A DNA stretch of 64,000 nt from CTSOIL-112 sp964293815 (GCA_964293815.1 CAXYYC010000009.1:3954-67953); one strand, 5' to 3'. Shown: positions 8,570 to 16,936, numbered from the stretch's first letter. Notes: generated by a model not told the origin, from the letters alone. Program-made: numbers and translations.

Positions 8570-8923
8570 GACCCCATCCATCCTATCAACTCCCCTACTC
8601 GCTTATGACGCTTCACGTCGCCATAGTCACACAAACCATTTCATGCAAGCCCGTATCAAACACTCAATCGCTGCGATAAACCCCGCCTCTGATTCATTTA
8701 AAGAACATTCACCATCTCTTTCCCTGCGTCAGAATATGTCGGGCTTGATTCCAACGCCCAATAGTCCGCATGAAGACTATGATAAACAAAACCGTTCGGA
8801 CTTAGGCGCGAATTATACATACATTCACAATTGTATGTTAAATCTGTTTTGATGCGCATTTTGTGTTATCCTGCGCCACGATAACCCATCCGCATGTCAT
8901 CATCATGATTATTTGTTCATTTT
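8570..8923. promoter_or_regulatory. Divergent control region of the efflux operon and acrR
   Basis: This 354-base gap holds no convincing gene. Its right half carries the operator and the efflux promoter. On the minus strand a perfect TATAAT (8817-8812) is preceded 18 bases upstream by TTAACA, giving a predicted transcription start near 8805 and an untranslated leader of about 235 bases before acrA, which is long for such an operon. I saw no clear riboswitch or leader peptide in that stretch. Confidence 0.55.
8816..8839. promoter_or_regulatory. AcrR-type operator
   Basis: TACATACA and TGTATGTT flank an 8-base centre, an inverted repeat matching 7 of 8 positions per arm. It closely resembles the known E. 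coli AcrR operator (TACATACATT...TGTATGTA). It overlaps the spacer and -10 box of the efflux promoter, so a bound repressor would block RNA polymerase, and it lies about 85 bases upstream of acrR, consistent with autoregulation. Confidence 0.75.
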
Positions 8924-9562
8924 ATGCGTAAAACCAAAGAAGAAGCCTATCAAACACGCTGCAATCTGCTCGACGCCGCACTGACCGTTTTTTACGAGCG
9001 TGGCGTGGCGCAAGCCTCATTGGACGAAATTGCCAAAGTTGCCGGCGTGACGCGCGGTGCGCTGTATTGGCATTTCAAAAATAAAGAGGATTTCTTCGAA
9101 GCGCTGTTCCAAATGCACTACGCTAATCTCGAACAGCAATTGGAGCAAGCAACTCACCCCAGTCAGGCAATTGACCCGCTGAGTTCGCTATTTGACAGCA
9201 TCATCAACCATTTTGAAAGCTTGGTCAACGATCGCCATTTACAAAAGTTCAATACCATTTTGTACTATCGTTGTGAACAGACAGAGCGCAACCACAGCAT
9301 TGTTGAATTGACCCGCCAATACCACCGTCGCTGGGATCTACTGCTCAACAACATCATCAACGAATGCAAACGCAAGCAGATTTTGGATCAAAGGCTCAAC
9401 ACCGAACGAGCCGTACTGCTGCTCATCTCAACCGCTTCGGGTTTGACCGCCAAATGGCTGGACAATCCGCAGGCATTTAATCTGTTGCAACACGCGCCGG
9501 CGATCATCCAAACCTGCTTTGATAATCTGAAAAACAGCCCGTATTTACGTGATGCCTCATGA
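8924..9562 (+). CDS. acrR: TetR family repressor of the efflux operon (AcrR/TtgR type)
   Basis: A 212-residue TetR regulator. The N-terminal helix-turn-helix (about residues 8-60) reads TRCNLLDAALTVFYERGVAQ, then SLDEIAKVAGVTRGALYWHF and KNKEDFFEALF, very close to AcrR/TtgR/MtrR sequences. The C-terminal half (TetR_C2-like, including ILYYRCEQTERN) is the ligand-binding and dimer domain; in this family hydrophobic drugs release the protein from DNA. It is divergent from acrAB-oprM across the operator at 8816-8839, the standard arrangement of a local pump repressor. The identity of the inducer is not visible. Confidence 0.93.
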   Translation: MRKTKEEAYQTRCNLLDAALTVFYERGVAQASLDEIAKVAGVTRGALYWHFKNKEDFFEALFQMHYANLEQQLEQATHPSQAIDPLSSLFDSIINHFESLVNDRHLQKFNTILYYRCEQTERNHSIVELTRQYHRRWDLLLNNIINECKRKQILDQRLNTERAVLLLISTASGLTAKWLDNPQAFNLLQHAPAIIQTCFDNLKNSPYLRDAS

Positions 9563-9784
9563 CAAACACGGTCCGAATGATGCAAAAATGCCGCACGCAC
9601 TGTCAAAAAAGCGAAAATATGCGCTACCATGCGCGCACATTCACAAAAAAACCTAAAATACAGAATATGATTTAAATTAATGACACAACGTTATTAATAA
9701 TACATCTCTTGTTCCAAGGTCGCGTCAAACGCATCCTGCCGACGAAGACCTATATTACCAATAGCACACAGAGCACAAACGATC

Positions 9785-9970
9785 ATGAACCACTTCACTT
9801 GCCCGATCTGTTTTCACGAATTCCCACGCAATAGCGACGAAATGGGGCTTCGTCAATTCACCGGCCAAAACTGCCACGAATGCGGCCACCGCGCAACCGA
9901 AGATGAGGTCACCAAAGCCTCACGCACCGTAGCACGCTATATGCTCGCGCGCAGCATAGACCAAAATTAA
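9785..9970 (+). CDS. Small zinc-ribbon protein, function unknown
   Basis: A 61-residue protein I do not recognise. Two CxxC knuckles, CPIC at residues 6-9 and CHEC at 30-33, separated by 20 residues, predict a single zinc ribbon; the remaining 27 residues look helical and charged (ATEDEVTKASRTVARYML). No signal peptide or membrane segment. It stands alone: 222 bases of AT-rich DNA precede it after acrR, and a convergent glutathione transferase gene follows. The start ATG 9785 has no strong ribosome binding site. Such ribbons occur in nucleic-acid-binding or metal-handling proteins, but nothing here chooses between these. Confidence 0.65.
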   Translation: MNHFTCPICFHEFPRNSDEMGLRQFTGQNCHECGHRATEDEVTKASRTVARYMLARSIDQN

Positions 9971-10063
9971 GAAAACGCGGAATAAATATGTTTTTCAGAT
10001 CAAGGATTTACATAGGTCGGCACACTTGACAGCATCCGCAATTTCAATATTTTGATTTTGCTC

Positions 10064-10094
10064 AAATTTTGTCAGAGCTTCCCTGACAAAATTT
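10064..10094. repeat. Perfect 12-base inverted repeat between convergent genes
   Basis: AAATTTTGTCAG (10064-10075) and CTGACAAAATTT (10083-10094) pair perfectly around a 7-base loop. It lies midway between the ends of the zinc-ribbon gene and yfcF. It could act as a two-way transcription end, although the usual GC-rich stem is missing, or as a protein-binding palindrome. Confidence 0.6.
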
Positions 10095-10158
10095 CCAATC
10101 CTAAGCACGGAAACAATAGGGTTTTACTTTTTCCATATTTCCTTAAGCCTCAGCCACA

Positions 10159-10812
10159 TCAGCGCCACGGATGCCGCACCCACGCCTGTACGCTGGCGCG
10201 TTGCCATTGATGAATCGCGTACGCGCGCAGTGGCGCGGGTACATCATCACCGTGCGCCACCAACCGCATCAACATCATGGCCAAATCCGTATCGGCAATA
10301 CAATATTCACCGAACAAATTTTGCGCCCCATCCGGTAACAAACGCGCCACGCCCGCCACCAATTTATCCACCGAGCGGCGCGCCTCATCCGACAGCGCCG
10401 TCCGTTGCGCGCCATAAAACACCACCTCGGTATCACGCTCCGCGCGAATCGGCAGAAAATCACTGCGCAACCACGCCTGTATCAGTCGCGCCGTCGCACG
10501 CTGCTGCGGGTTTTTCGGATAAATAGCATGATCAGGAAACAGATCCTCCAAATACTCCGTGATCGCCGAGGACTCGGACAACACAAAATCACCGTGAATC
10601 AAGGTCGGCACGCGCCGCGTCGTCGAAATCGCCACGTATTCAGGCGCATACTGCGCCCGCTGCGTCAAATCCACGGTATGCAATTCAAACGGCAAGCCCT
10701 TTTCCGTCAATGCGACGAATACCGACATCACATACGGACTGGCCAAATCCTGATCGGTGTATAAATGCAGCACATTGCCTGCGCCCTTGTCTGTCTCTGT
10801 AAATGCACTCAT
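10159..10812 (-). CDS. yfcF: Glutathione transferase, YfcF type
   Basis: A 217-residue cytosolic glutathione S-transferase. It matches E. coli YfcF as I recall it: TRRVPTLIHGDFVLSESSAI then TEYLEDLFP in the N-terminal thioredoxin-like domain (glutathione site, VP and ESSAI motifs), and IQAWLRSDFLPIRAER, NLFGEYCIADTDLAMMLMRL and HQWQRASVQAW in the helical C-terminal domain. YfcF has been linked to peroxide defence. ATG 10812 follows GGGAGG; the frame extends one codon further to a GTG. It lies 15 bases downstream of a second GST gene and is probably co-transcribed with it. Confidence 0.92.
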   Translation of the reverse strand: MSAFTETDKGAGNVLHLYTDQDLASPYVMSVFVALTEKGLPFELHTVDLTQRAQYAPEYVAISTTRRVPTLIHGDFVLSESSAITEYLEDLFPDHAIYPKNPQQRATARLIQAWLRSDFLPIRAERDTEVVFYGAQRTALSDEARRSVDKLVAGVARLLPDGAQNLFGEYCIADTDLAMMLMRLVAHGDDVPAPLRAYAIHQWQRASVQAWVRHPWR

Positions 10813-10827
10813 CACAACCTCCCGCTG

Positions 10828-11532
10828 TTATTCAACCGAACGAACACCACCAAAATCCGCCAACGCCGCCGTATCGTAGTGCGCCAATACGACATCCTCG
10901 GCCAGCGCCGCCTGCTCCCACGCCCGCATCTGCGGATGCGCGAGCATGGCGGCCAAATACGCACGCGACTCATCGCTCAATTGAGCATGTGCCGCCACGT
11001 TGTAACTATGAAAACGCCAAATCACCGGTGCAAACATCGCATCCGCCACTGAAAAAGCGCCAAACAAATATGGTTGCTCGCTGTGCGCGCCAAACTCGCG
11101 GCGCGCGTTTGTCCAGATTTCATTGATGCGCGCAATATCAAACGCCACTTCCGCCGACGGCACCACGCCATTCAAACGCATTTTAATATTCATGTCCATC
11201 GCGCTGCGCAGATTGCCAAAGCCCGAATGCATTTCCGCACTGACCGAGCGCGCTCGGGCGCGTGCCAGTCGATCTTGCGGCCACAAATGTCTGTCGGGAA
11301 ATGTTTCAGCCAGAAATTCAGCAATCGCCAGCGTATCCCAGATTTGAAAGCCACTCTCGATATGCAAGCACGGAACCAAGCCATTTTGCGAATAACCACG
11401 GTGCAAATCGTTCGGCCCTCGACCCGCGACGCTACTCATCTGCTCGGTGAACGGCAGGTCAAAATGCTTCATGAGCAGCCACGGACGCAGTGACCATGAC
11501 GAATAATTTTTGTTACCGATATACAATTTCAT
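10828..11532 (-). CDS. Glutathione S-transferase family protein
   Basis: A 234-residue GST-like protein opening MKLYIGNKNYSSWSLRPWLL, characteristic of a subfamily widespread in proteobacteria. The N-terminal thioredoxin fold has GLVPCLHIESG and an IWDTLAIAEFLAETFP motif (glutathione gamma-glutamyl contact region); the C-terminal helical domain includes FGAFSVADAMFAPVIWRF. ATG 11532 is preceded by GGAGC; an upstream in-frame extension of 15 residues lacks family similarity. Divergent from a LysR gene, which may regulate it, and upstream of yfcF. The substrate is unknown. Confidence 0.88.
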   Translation of the reverse strand: MKLYIGNKNYSSWSLRPWLLMKHFDLPFTEQMSSVAGRGPNDLHRGYSQNGLVPCLHIESGFQIWDTLAIAEFLAETFPDRHLWPQDRLARARARSVSAEMHSGFGNLRSAMDMNIKMRLNGVVPSAEVAFDIARINEIWTNARREFGAHSEQPYLFGAFSVADAMFAPVIWRFHSYNVAAHAQLSDESRAYLAAMLAHPQMRAWEQAALAEDVVLAHYDTAALADFGGVRSVE

Positions 11533-11716
11533 TGTTGCTCCTTTTATCTGCTTGTGAATATTATTTGTTAAAATCATCTTTAAATAAATCTGTAAAAATC
11601 CCGAATTACTATGAAATTAAGCGATTTTTACAGAATATTAATCAGTTTGAAAAACGCCGACAATCGATATTTTTTACGCTAATATGTGAATTAAATTGAC
11701 ATATAGAATGATTCAC

Positions 11717-12637
11717 ATGAGAAATCTCCCGCCACTGCCCGCGCTACGCGCCTTTGAATCCGCTGCTCGTCTGGGCAGCGTCACCCGCGCCGCCGAGGAA
11801 TTGCATCTGACACACAGCGCGATTAGCCATCAAATCAAGCAACTGGAAGAATTGACCGGCACGCTGCTGTTTCAGCGAGAAGGCAAGCGCATCACACTCA
11901 CGCCCGCCGGTCGCCAATACGCCTATCAAGTACGGCAATCCTTGCAACACATCGCGCAAGCCACGCAAAGCGTCACCCAGCATTCGCGTGACGACGTATT
12001 GCGCATTTCCCTATTGCCCTCATTCGCGACGCATTGGCTGATACCGCGTTTGGCTGATTGGTATAAAAAGCACCCGAATATCCAACTCGTATTGGATGCC
12101 AGCTTGGAAGTGATTGACTTTGAAACAGACACCGCCGATTGCGCGATTCGCATGGGCAATCTCACGCGCGACGGCACGAAGCAAGTGTTTCTGATGAAAG
12201 AATGGCAACTGCTGGTCGCGGGCAAAAATGATCCGCGCTACGATCTGGAGCAAAGCGTCGAAGCAGCCATGAGCAGCAGTGAATTTTTCATCAGCGTCAA
12301 TGACCGTGGCGTTTGGGCGACGCAATACCACCATCGCCCAACAACCGCAGCCCCCACCTTAACCGTCAATGATTCCAACCTCGGACTGGCCGCTGCCGAA
12401 CACAATATGTGCTTGCTGCTGACCCGTTGGTCAATCGCCGCCAACGCAATTCAAGCCGGTCGGCTCAAGCAAGTCACGCGCACATTGATGCCGCACGACA
12501 GCGCCTATCATCTGGTTTGGCCTGATCGCAGTAACAACGCTTACAAACTCAGCCTGTTTCAAGAATGGTTGACGGAACAATGCCAAATCTTTGAACATTA
12601 TTCCGAGCAACGCATTCTACAACTGCAAGAGCGCTGA
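11717..12637 (+). CDS. LysR family transcriptional regulator (GcvA-like)
   Basis: A 306-residue LysR-type regulator. The winged helix-turn-helix (residues 5-65) reads LPPLPALRAFESAARLGSVT, then RAAEELHLTHSAISHQIKQL, typical of the GcvA/AmpR branch. The rest is a periplasmic-binding-protein-like effector domain with DFETDTADCAIRMGN. The start is uncertain: ATG 11717 gives the normal family N-terminus, while ATG 11708 and TTG 11696 are also in frame and none has a clear ribosome binding site. Divergent from the GST pair with about 180 bases between, the classic arrangement for LysR control of the neighbour, so the GST genes are the first target to consider; this is inference. Confidence 0.9.
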   Translation: MRNLPPLPALRAFESAARLGSVTRAAEELHLTHSAISHQIKQLEELTGTLLFQREGKRITLTPAGRQYAYQVRQSLQHIAQATQSVTQHSRDDVLRISLLPSFATHWLIPRLADWYKKHPNIQLVLDASLEVIDFETDTADCAIRMGNLTRDGTKQVFLMKEWQLLVAGKNDPRYDLEQSVEAAMSSSEFFISVNDRGVWATQYHHRPTTAAPTLTVNDSNLGLAAAEHNMCLLLTRWSIAANAIQAGRLKQVTRTLMPHDSAYHLVWPDRSNNAYKLSLFQEWLTEQCQIFEHYSEQRILQLQER

Positions 12638-12702
12638 AAGCATACGGACAACGCCGAATTTCGGTACAATAACGCCTTCATTTAAAAAGGATTTATCACC
12701 AT

Positions 12703-13050
12703 ATGAGCCGCCAACCGAACACATTGGAAATCACACAATTAGAAGCCATCGTCATTGATGCATTGGACGACATGAAAGCCCAAGATGTCACCGTCCTAAA
12801 TACCGAAAGTCTGACCGACGAATTTGACCGCGTGATTATCGCCACCGCGACCAGCAACCGCCAAACCCGCGCACTGGCAAACAACGTTCACGAAAAAGTG
12901 AAAGACAACGGCGGCGACGTCCTCTCCACCGAAGGCGAAGACACCGGCGAATGGGTACTGGTCGATTGCGGCGACATCGTGGTTCACATCATGCAAGCAC
13001 CGATTCGCGCGTACTACAACCTCGAAGAACTCTGGGATCCGTCCAAGTGA
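12703..13050 (+). CDS. rsfS: Ribosomal silencing factor RsfS
   Basis: RsfS (YbeB/Iojap family) binds ribosomal protein uL14 and blocks subunit joining when nutrients run low. The 115 residues include IVIDALDDMKAQDVTVLNTE, FDRVIIATATSNRQTRALAN, GEWVLVDCGDIVVHIM and RAYYNLEELW, all family signatures. It is often followed by rlmH; here the next gene is a membrane thioredoxin that overlaps its stop codon by 4 bases, so the two are translationally coupled. TACAAT at 12665-12670 is a possible -10 box. Confidence 0.96.
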   Translation: MSRQPNTLEITQLEAIVIDALDDMKAQDVTVLNTESLTDEFDRVIIATATSNRQTRALANNVHEKVKDNGGDVLSTEGEDTGEWVLVDCGDIVVHIMQAPIRAYYNLEELWDPSK

Positions 13051-13598
13051 ACCTTGATCAGCGCGGTAAAGCCTCATCCATTGCAACACGCATCAAAAAA
13101 TATCTCCATTCATGGCTGGGAACCGCGCTCTTAGTCATCCTTCTGCTCTGGGGCGTGAATGCGTGGCGCACGCGCGACGTCCCCAGCGTCGCCCCCGGAT
13201 TCACCGCACCCATGCAGGATGGCAGCACCTTTAGCCTCAATCAATTCCGTCAGCAACACCCCAATCAACCGATTGCCCTGATTTTCTGGGCTGAATGGTG
13301 TCCCGTTTGCCGCACCGAAGAGCACAGCATCAATCGCCTGATTCAAGACAATCATCTGCTCATCGTTCCCATAGCCACGCAATCCGGCTCTGCCGACGAA
13401 GTTCGCCGCGTACTGAACGAACGCGGTCACGACTGGAATATGCTGATTGATGCGCAAGGTAGCTTGATGAATGCCTTCAGCTTGGTCGGCGTTCCTACTT
13501 TTTTAGTGATCGACGCCGACGGCAAAATCCGCCACATCCAAACCGGCTACACCACTGAAATCGGGATGCGCGCACGGATTTGGCTGAGTCGATTTTAA
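13047..13598 (+). CDS. Membrane-anchored thiol-disulfide oxidoreductase (TlpA/ScsD-like)
   Basis: A 183-residue thioredoxin-fold protein with an N-terminal membrane anchor (WLGTALLVILLLWGVNAW, about residues 19-36) that places the catalytic domain in the periplasm. The active site is WCPVC in IFWAEWCPVCRTEE, and GVPTFLVIDADGKI carries the cis-proline loop. The WCPVC site and anchor resemble ScsD-type protein disulfide reductases; TlpA/ResA-type roles are an alternative. The start is GTG 13047, whose last bases overlap the rsfS stop (GTGA); the open frame upstream lies inside rsfS and is not family-like. Confidence 0.85.
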   Translation: MNLDQRGKASSIATRIKKYLHSWLGTALLVILLLWGVNAWRTRDVPSVAPGFTAPMQDGSTFSLNQFRQQHPNQPIALIFWAEWCPVCRTEEHSINRLIQDNHLLIVPIATQSGSADEVRRVLNERGHDWNMLIDAQGSLMNAFSLVGVPTFLVIDADGKIRHIQTGYTTEIGMRARIWLSRF

Positions 13599-13616
13599 AT
13601 AAATCGTACTATTCAA

Positions 13617-14426
13617 TTATTGAGCCAAAATTCGCGCCACCGCCCACTGCGCCGCCGCCATACCAAAGCTCGCCGTCACCATCACCGATGAACCGAAACC
13701 CGCGCAGTTCAAACCTTGCGGCGCGGCCTGATTGGTTGCACAAGCAGCGTCATCCACACTCGGATAGCGCACAGCCTCGTCCGAATACAGCACCGGCACA
13801 TTCATTTTCACCGGTGCTTTTTTCGGATTGCTTGGGTTGGATGTTCTGCTGGATGTTTTGTTGGACTGCAGCATTTTGCGCAACTGCTGACGGATTTTTG
13901 CCAAAATGGGGTCTTGAATACTCTGCGCCAAATCTGCCTGTACGATGCGCGTTGCGTCGGTTTTACCCCCCGCCGCGCCGCAGGTGAGCAGCGCCTGCCG
14001 ACGTTGTTTACAAAAAACGATCATCGCCAGTTTGGCCTTCATCTGATCGGCGCAGTCCAGCACCACATCCGCCTGCTCGGGAATCAAATTTAACGTATCT
14101 TCGGCAATAAAATCATCGATCTCATGCACCACGCAAGTGGGATTGATGTGCGCGATGCGCTCACACAACGCGGTGATTTTTGCCTTCCCCAGATTATCCG
14201 TCGTCGCCTGCACCTGACGATTCACATTCGATTCGACCACATGATCGGCGTCAATCAAAGTCAGCGTGCCAACGCCACAACGCGCCAGCGCCTCAACTGC
14301 CCACGAGCCAACCCCGCCAACGCCGACCACGCACACATGCGCCTGCGCGAGGCGCTCGGTCGCGCCGTCCCCGTACAGGCGATTCATACCGGCGAAGCGG
14401 CGAGAGGATTCAGTGGTTTGGCTCAT
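13617..14426 (-). CDS. tcdA: tRNA threonylcarbamoyladenosine dehydratase TcdA
   Basis: TcdA (CsdL/YgdL) uses ATP to cyclise t6A37 of tRNA to ct6A. The 269-residue protein has the E1-like ThiF/MoeB fold: FAGMNRLYGDGATERL at the start, the nucleotide-binding VVGVGGVGSWAVEALARCGV (about residues 33-52), LIDADHVVESNVNRQ, and DVVLDCADQMKAK. The linker around residues 180-215 (SNKTSSRTSNPSNPKK) is low complexity. Convergent with the thioredoxin gene, with only 18 bases between the stops. Its usual partners csdA/csdE are not nearby. Confidence 0.94.
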   Translation of the reverse strand: MSQTTESSRRFAGMNRLYGDGATERLAQAHVCVVGVGGVGSWAVEALARCGVGTLTLIDADHVVESNVNRQVQATTDNLGKAKITALCERIAHINPTCVVHEIDDFIAEDTLNLIPEQADVVLDCADQMKAKLAMIVFCKQRRQALLTCGAAGGKTDATRIVQADLAQSIQDPILAKIRQQLRKMLQSNKTSSRTSNPSNPKKAPVKMNVPVLYSDEAVRYPSVDDAACATNQAAPQGLNCAGFGSSVMVTASFGMAAAQWAVARILAQ

Positions 14427-14524
14427 AAGATGTCATCAGGGTGGGCGTCATAAAACGCGTTCGGTATTGGGTTCAAAAGCGGCTCGTGGTATCATGGAAC
14501 CCGAATCCGCTGTAAAAAATAATC

Positions 14525-14632
14525 ATGCAAATCCTCGCTATTGTAGCCGTTTGCGTTATTTTTTTCTATTGGCCACTGAAACCCTCTATGCCATATATAT
14601 CGAATCTGATTGAGAATGCTGCTTATGTCTGA
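14525..14632 (+). CDS. Possible 35-residue hydrophobic peptide upstream of the DUF2288 gene
   Basis: An open frame of 35 codons starting MQILAIVAVCVIFFYWPLKP and ending 8 bases inside the DUF2288 gene. Residues 2-16 could form one membrane helix, and the overlap suggests translational coupling. No ribosome binding site is evident and I know of no homologue, so it may be chance. Confidence 0.25.
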   Translation: MQILAIVAVCVIFFYWPLKPSMPYISNLIENAAYV

Positions 14633-14951
14633 ACACACTTTGAGCGAAATTGAACACGCGAAACTAAACGGCGAAACCGCGCGCGTGAATTGGCACGAAT
14701 TGCAACGCTTTTTTGCGCAAGGCGTGGTGTTGCATGTCGCCGAACGGCTGGACTTGATTGATGTTGCCACCCAAATGAGTCTGGATAACGTCACCGCGAT
14801 CAAAGGCTGGTTTGACGCCGGAGAATTGACGCATGTGAGCGACCCACTCGCCGCACGCTGGTTTGCCGCCAACACCGAGCTGTGGACGGTGGTCGTCAAA
14901 CCCTATATTTTGGTGCAGGAAACCAGCACACCTCAGCCCACCACCCATTAA
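14625..14951 (+). CDS. DUF2288 family protein
   Basis: A 108-residue soluble protein of the DUF2288 family, conserved in proteobacteria and cyanobacteria without a known role. Visible family pattern: AKLNGETARVNWHELQRFFA, then QGVVLHVAERLDLIDVATQ and AAQWF-like AARWFAANTELWTVVVKPYILVQE. ATG 14625 was chosen because the longer frame adds only five residues unlike the family. cca begins 12 bases after its stop, so it is probably the head of a DUF2288-cca-thioredoxin transcript. Confidence 0.82.
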   Translation: MSEHTLSEIEHAKLNGETARVNWHELQRFFAQGVVLHVAERLDLIDVATQMSLDNVTAIKGWFDAGELTHVSDPLAARWFAANTELWTVVVKPYILVQETSTPQPTTH

Positions 14952-14963
14952 AAACCTTTGCCA

Positions 14964-16283
14964 ATGAGCCAGTACAACCACACCCCGCCCTTGTCAGCAC
15001 CACGCATCTACCGCGTCGGCGGTGCGGTACGCGACGAACTCATGGGTTTGATGCCGAATGACGCCGACTACGTCGTAGTGGGCAGCACGCCTGAGGCCAT
15101 GTTGGCACAGGGCTACACCGCTGTGGGCAAGGACTTTCCCGTATTTCTACACCCCGTGACCCACGACGAATATGCACTGGCGCGCACCGAGCGCAAAACC
15201 GCGCAAGGCTACAACGGCTTTGCCGTGCATTTCTCGCCCAACGTCACGCTGGAGGAAGACCTCGCGCGACGGGATTTAACCATTAACGCGATGGCGCGCG
15301 AAGTGCTGGATCGCAAGGACAATGACGGCAAGGACGAGTTAGGCGAATTGATCGACCCGTACAATGGTCAACAGGATTTACGCGAGCAAATATTGCGTCA
15401 TGTTTCGCCCGCCTTTATCGAAGACCCCGTGCGCATCCTGCGTCTGGCGCGTTTTACCGCACGCTGGCCAGCGTTTACCGTCGCGCCCGAAACCATGCAA
15501 CTGATGAAAAGCATGGTGCACAATGGCGAAACCGCCGCTCTCGTACCCGAGCGCATTTGGCAAGAAATCGCCCGTGGGCTGATGGAAAACACACCGTCGC
15601 GTATGTTTGAGATTCTGCGCGAATGTGGTCTGCTCGCACAATGGCTACCCGAAGTTGATGCGCTGTTCGGCGTACCGCAACGCGCAGATTATCACCCCGA
15701 AATCGACACCGGCATCCACGTCATGATGGTGATCGACTACGCCGCCAAACTGAATCTCAACCTCGAATCGCGCTACGCCGCACTGTGCCACGATCTGGGC
15801 AAAGGCAACACGCCTGCGGACGTTTTGCCTCGCCACACAGGGCACGAGGCACGCGGCGTGCCATTGGCCAAAGCCCTGTCGGAGCGGCTCAAAGTTCCGC
15901 GCGCCTGTGCCGACTACGCGCGGCTCATCACCTTTGAGCACACCAATTTTTACAAACTGAGTGAATTGCGACCCAGCACCGCGCTGAACATCATCAAGCG
16001 CTGCGACGGTTTACGCCGCCCCGAGCGTTTCCGCGACCTGCTGCACGCCTCGCTCGCCGACTCGCGCGGACGCGGTGGTGATTTCCCGAACCAACCCGCA
16101 CTGTGGTACGACGCATGGTTGATGCTGCTCGATACCGTTTTAAGCGTGGATCAAGGTGCCATTGCCGCCGACCACGAAAACGAACCGGCGAATATTCCCA
16201 ACGCCATTTTAGAAGCGCAGCTGCACGCCATCACGCCGGTGTTGCGCGCATGGCAAGCAAGCGTTTGCACCGCCACCACATAA
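14964..16283 (+). CDS. cca: Multifunctional CCA tRNA nucleotidyltransferase (with HD domain)
   Basis: Adds and repairs the 3' CCA of tRNAs without a template; the gammaproteobacterial-type enzyme also has phosphodiesterase and phosphatase activity in a C-terminal HD domain. In the 439-residue protein the class II nucleotidyltransferase signature is RVGGAVRDELMG, the metal-binding aspartates are in NDADYVVVGS, and EEDLARRDLTINAMA and the FIEDPVRILRLARF motif follow. The HD domain shows CHDLGKGNTPADVLPRHTGH near residue 275. ATG 14964 is preferred over a TTG two codons upstream. The two tRNAs earlier in the window already encode CCA, so repair is the likely main task. Confidence 0.96.
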   Translation: MSQYNHTPPLSAPRIYRVGGAVRDELMGLMPNDADYVVVGSTPEAMLAQGYTAVGKDFPVFLHPVTHDEYALARTERKTAQGYNGFAVHFSPNVTLEEDLARRDLTINAMAREVLDRKDNDGKDELGELIDPYNGQQDLREQILRHVSPAFIEDPVRILRLARFTARWPAFTVAPETMQLMKSMVHNGETAALVPERIWQEIARGLMENTPSRMFEILRECGLLAQWLPEVDALFGVPQRADYHPEIDTGIHVMMVIDYAAKLNLNLESRYAALCHDLGKGNTPADVLPRHTGHEARGVPLAKALSERLKVPRACADYARLITFEHTNFYKLSELRPSTALNIIKRCDGLRRPERFRDLLHASLADSRGRGGDFPNQPALWYDAWLMLLDTVLSVDQGAIAADHENEPANIPNAILEAQLHAITPVLRAWQASVCTATT

Positions 16284-16300
16284 CCACATCAGGAGGAACC

Positions 16301-16864
16301 ATGGCACGTACCCCATCGAATATGCTCGCACTGGACACAGCCGCACCCGACTTCGCACTGATTGAGCCAGCCAGCGGGCGCACCGTACGCCTCACCGATT
16401 TTGCTGGTCAACCGCTACTGGTTGCATTCATCTGCAACCACTGCCCCTTCGTCATCCACATCCAAGCGGCCTTTGCCCAAATGGCCGACGAATACCAACA
16501 GCGCGGTGTCGCTGTCGTCGCCATCAATTCAAATGACGTCGCCAACTACCCCGACGACAGCCCCGAAAAAATGATTGAAGCCGTGCATGAACATGGCTAC
16601 CGCTTCCCCTATTTGTTCGACGAAACGCAAGCCGTCGCTCGCGCCTACGATGCCGCCTGCACGCCCGATTTTTACCTATTTGACGCGCAACATCGCCTGT
16701 ATTACCGAGGTCAGTTTGACAACGCCCGCCCGGGCAATGACGAACTGGTCGATGGTGCGGACTTGCGCCAAGCTTTGGATGCGTTACTTGCGCAACAACC
16801 CGCACCAGAGACGCAAAAACCCTCGTTGGGCTGTAATATCAAGTGGAAGACCTCAACCGATTAA
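16301..16864 (+). CDS. Thioredoxin-like / AhpC-TSA family protein
   Basis: A 187-residue thioredoxin-fold protein with the redox motif CNHCPFV near residue 47, in FICNHCPFVIHIQAAFAQMA. This CxxC-P form occurs in a group usually annotated as peroxiredoxin-like or redoxin-domain proteins. The conserved DGADLRQALDALL and the C-terminal PSLGCNIKWK, with a third Cys, are typical of this group. No signal peptide, so cytoplasmic. AGGAGG (16291-16296) precedes ATG 16301 at ideal spacing, and the gene starts 17 bases after cca. Substrate unknown. Confidence 0.85.
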   Translation: MARTPSNMLALDTAAPDFALIEPASGRTVRLTDFAGQPLLVAFICNHCPFVIHIQAAFAQMADEYQQRGVAVVAINSNDVANYPDDSPEKMIEAVHEHGYRFPYLFDETQAVARAYDAACTPDFYLFDAQHRLYYRGQFDNARPGNDELVDGADLRQALDALLAQQPAPETQKPSLGCNIKWKTSTD

Positions 16865-16881
16865 TGAATGATGAGAAACAA

Positions 16882-16909
16882 AAAACGGCGAACTTTGGTT
16901 CGCCGTTTT
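16882..16909. terminator. Bidirectional intrinsic terminator
   Basis: AAAACGGCGAAC and GTTCGCCGTTTT pair perfectly around a 4-base loop between the convergent thioredoxin and rluB genes. Confidence 0.88.
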
Positions 16910-16936
16910 GCTTCAACTCATCAAACGCTGTCTGAT

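Noticed and set aside
8568..8852. A 94-codon plus-strand frame in the acrA-acrR gap
   Set aside because: It starts inside acrA antisense, runs through the operator and promoter, and has no recognisable composition or ribosome binding site.
11490..11699. A 69-codon plus-strand frame between the GST and LysR genes
   Set aside because: It begins antisense to the GST start and covers the AT-rich divergent promoter region; Leu/Lys/Asn-rich composition reflects AT content.
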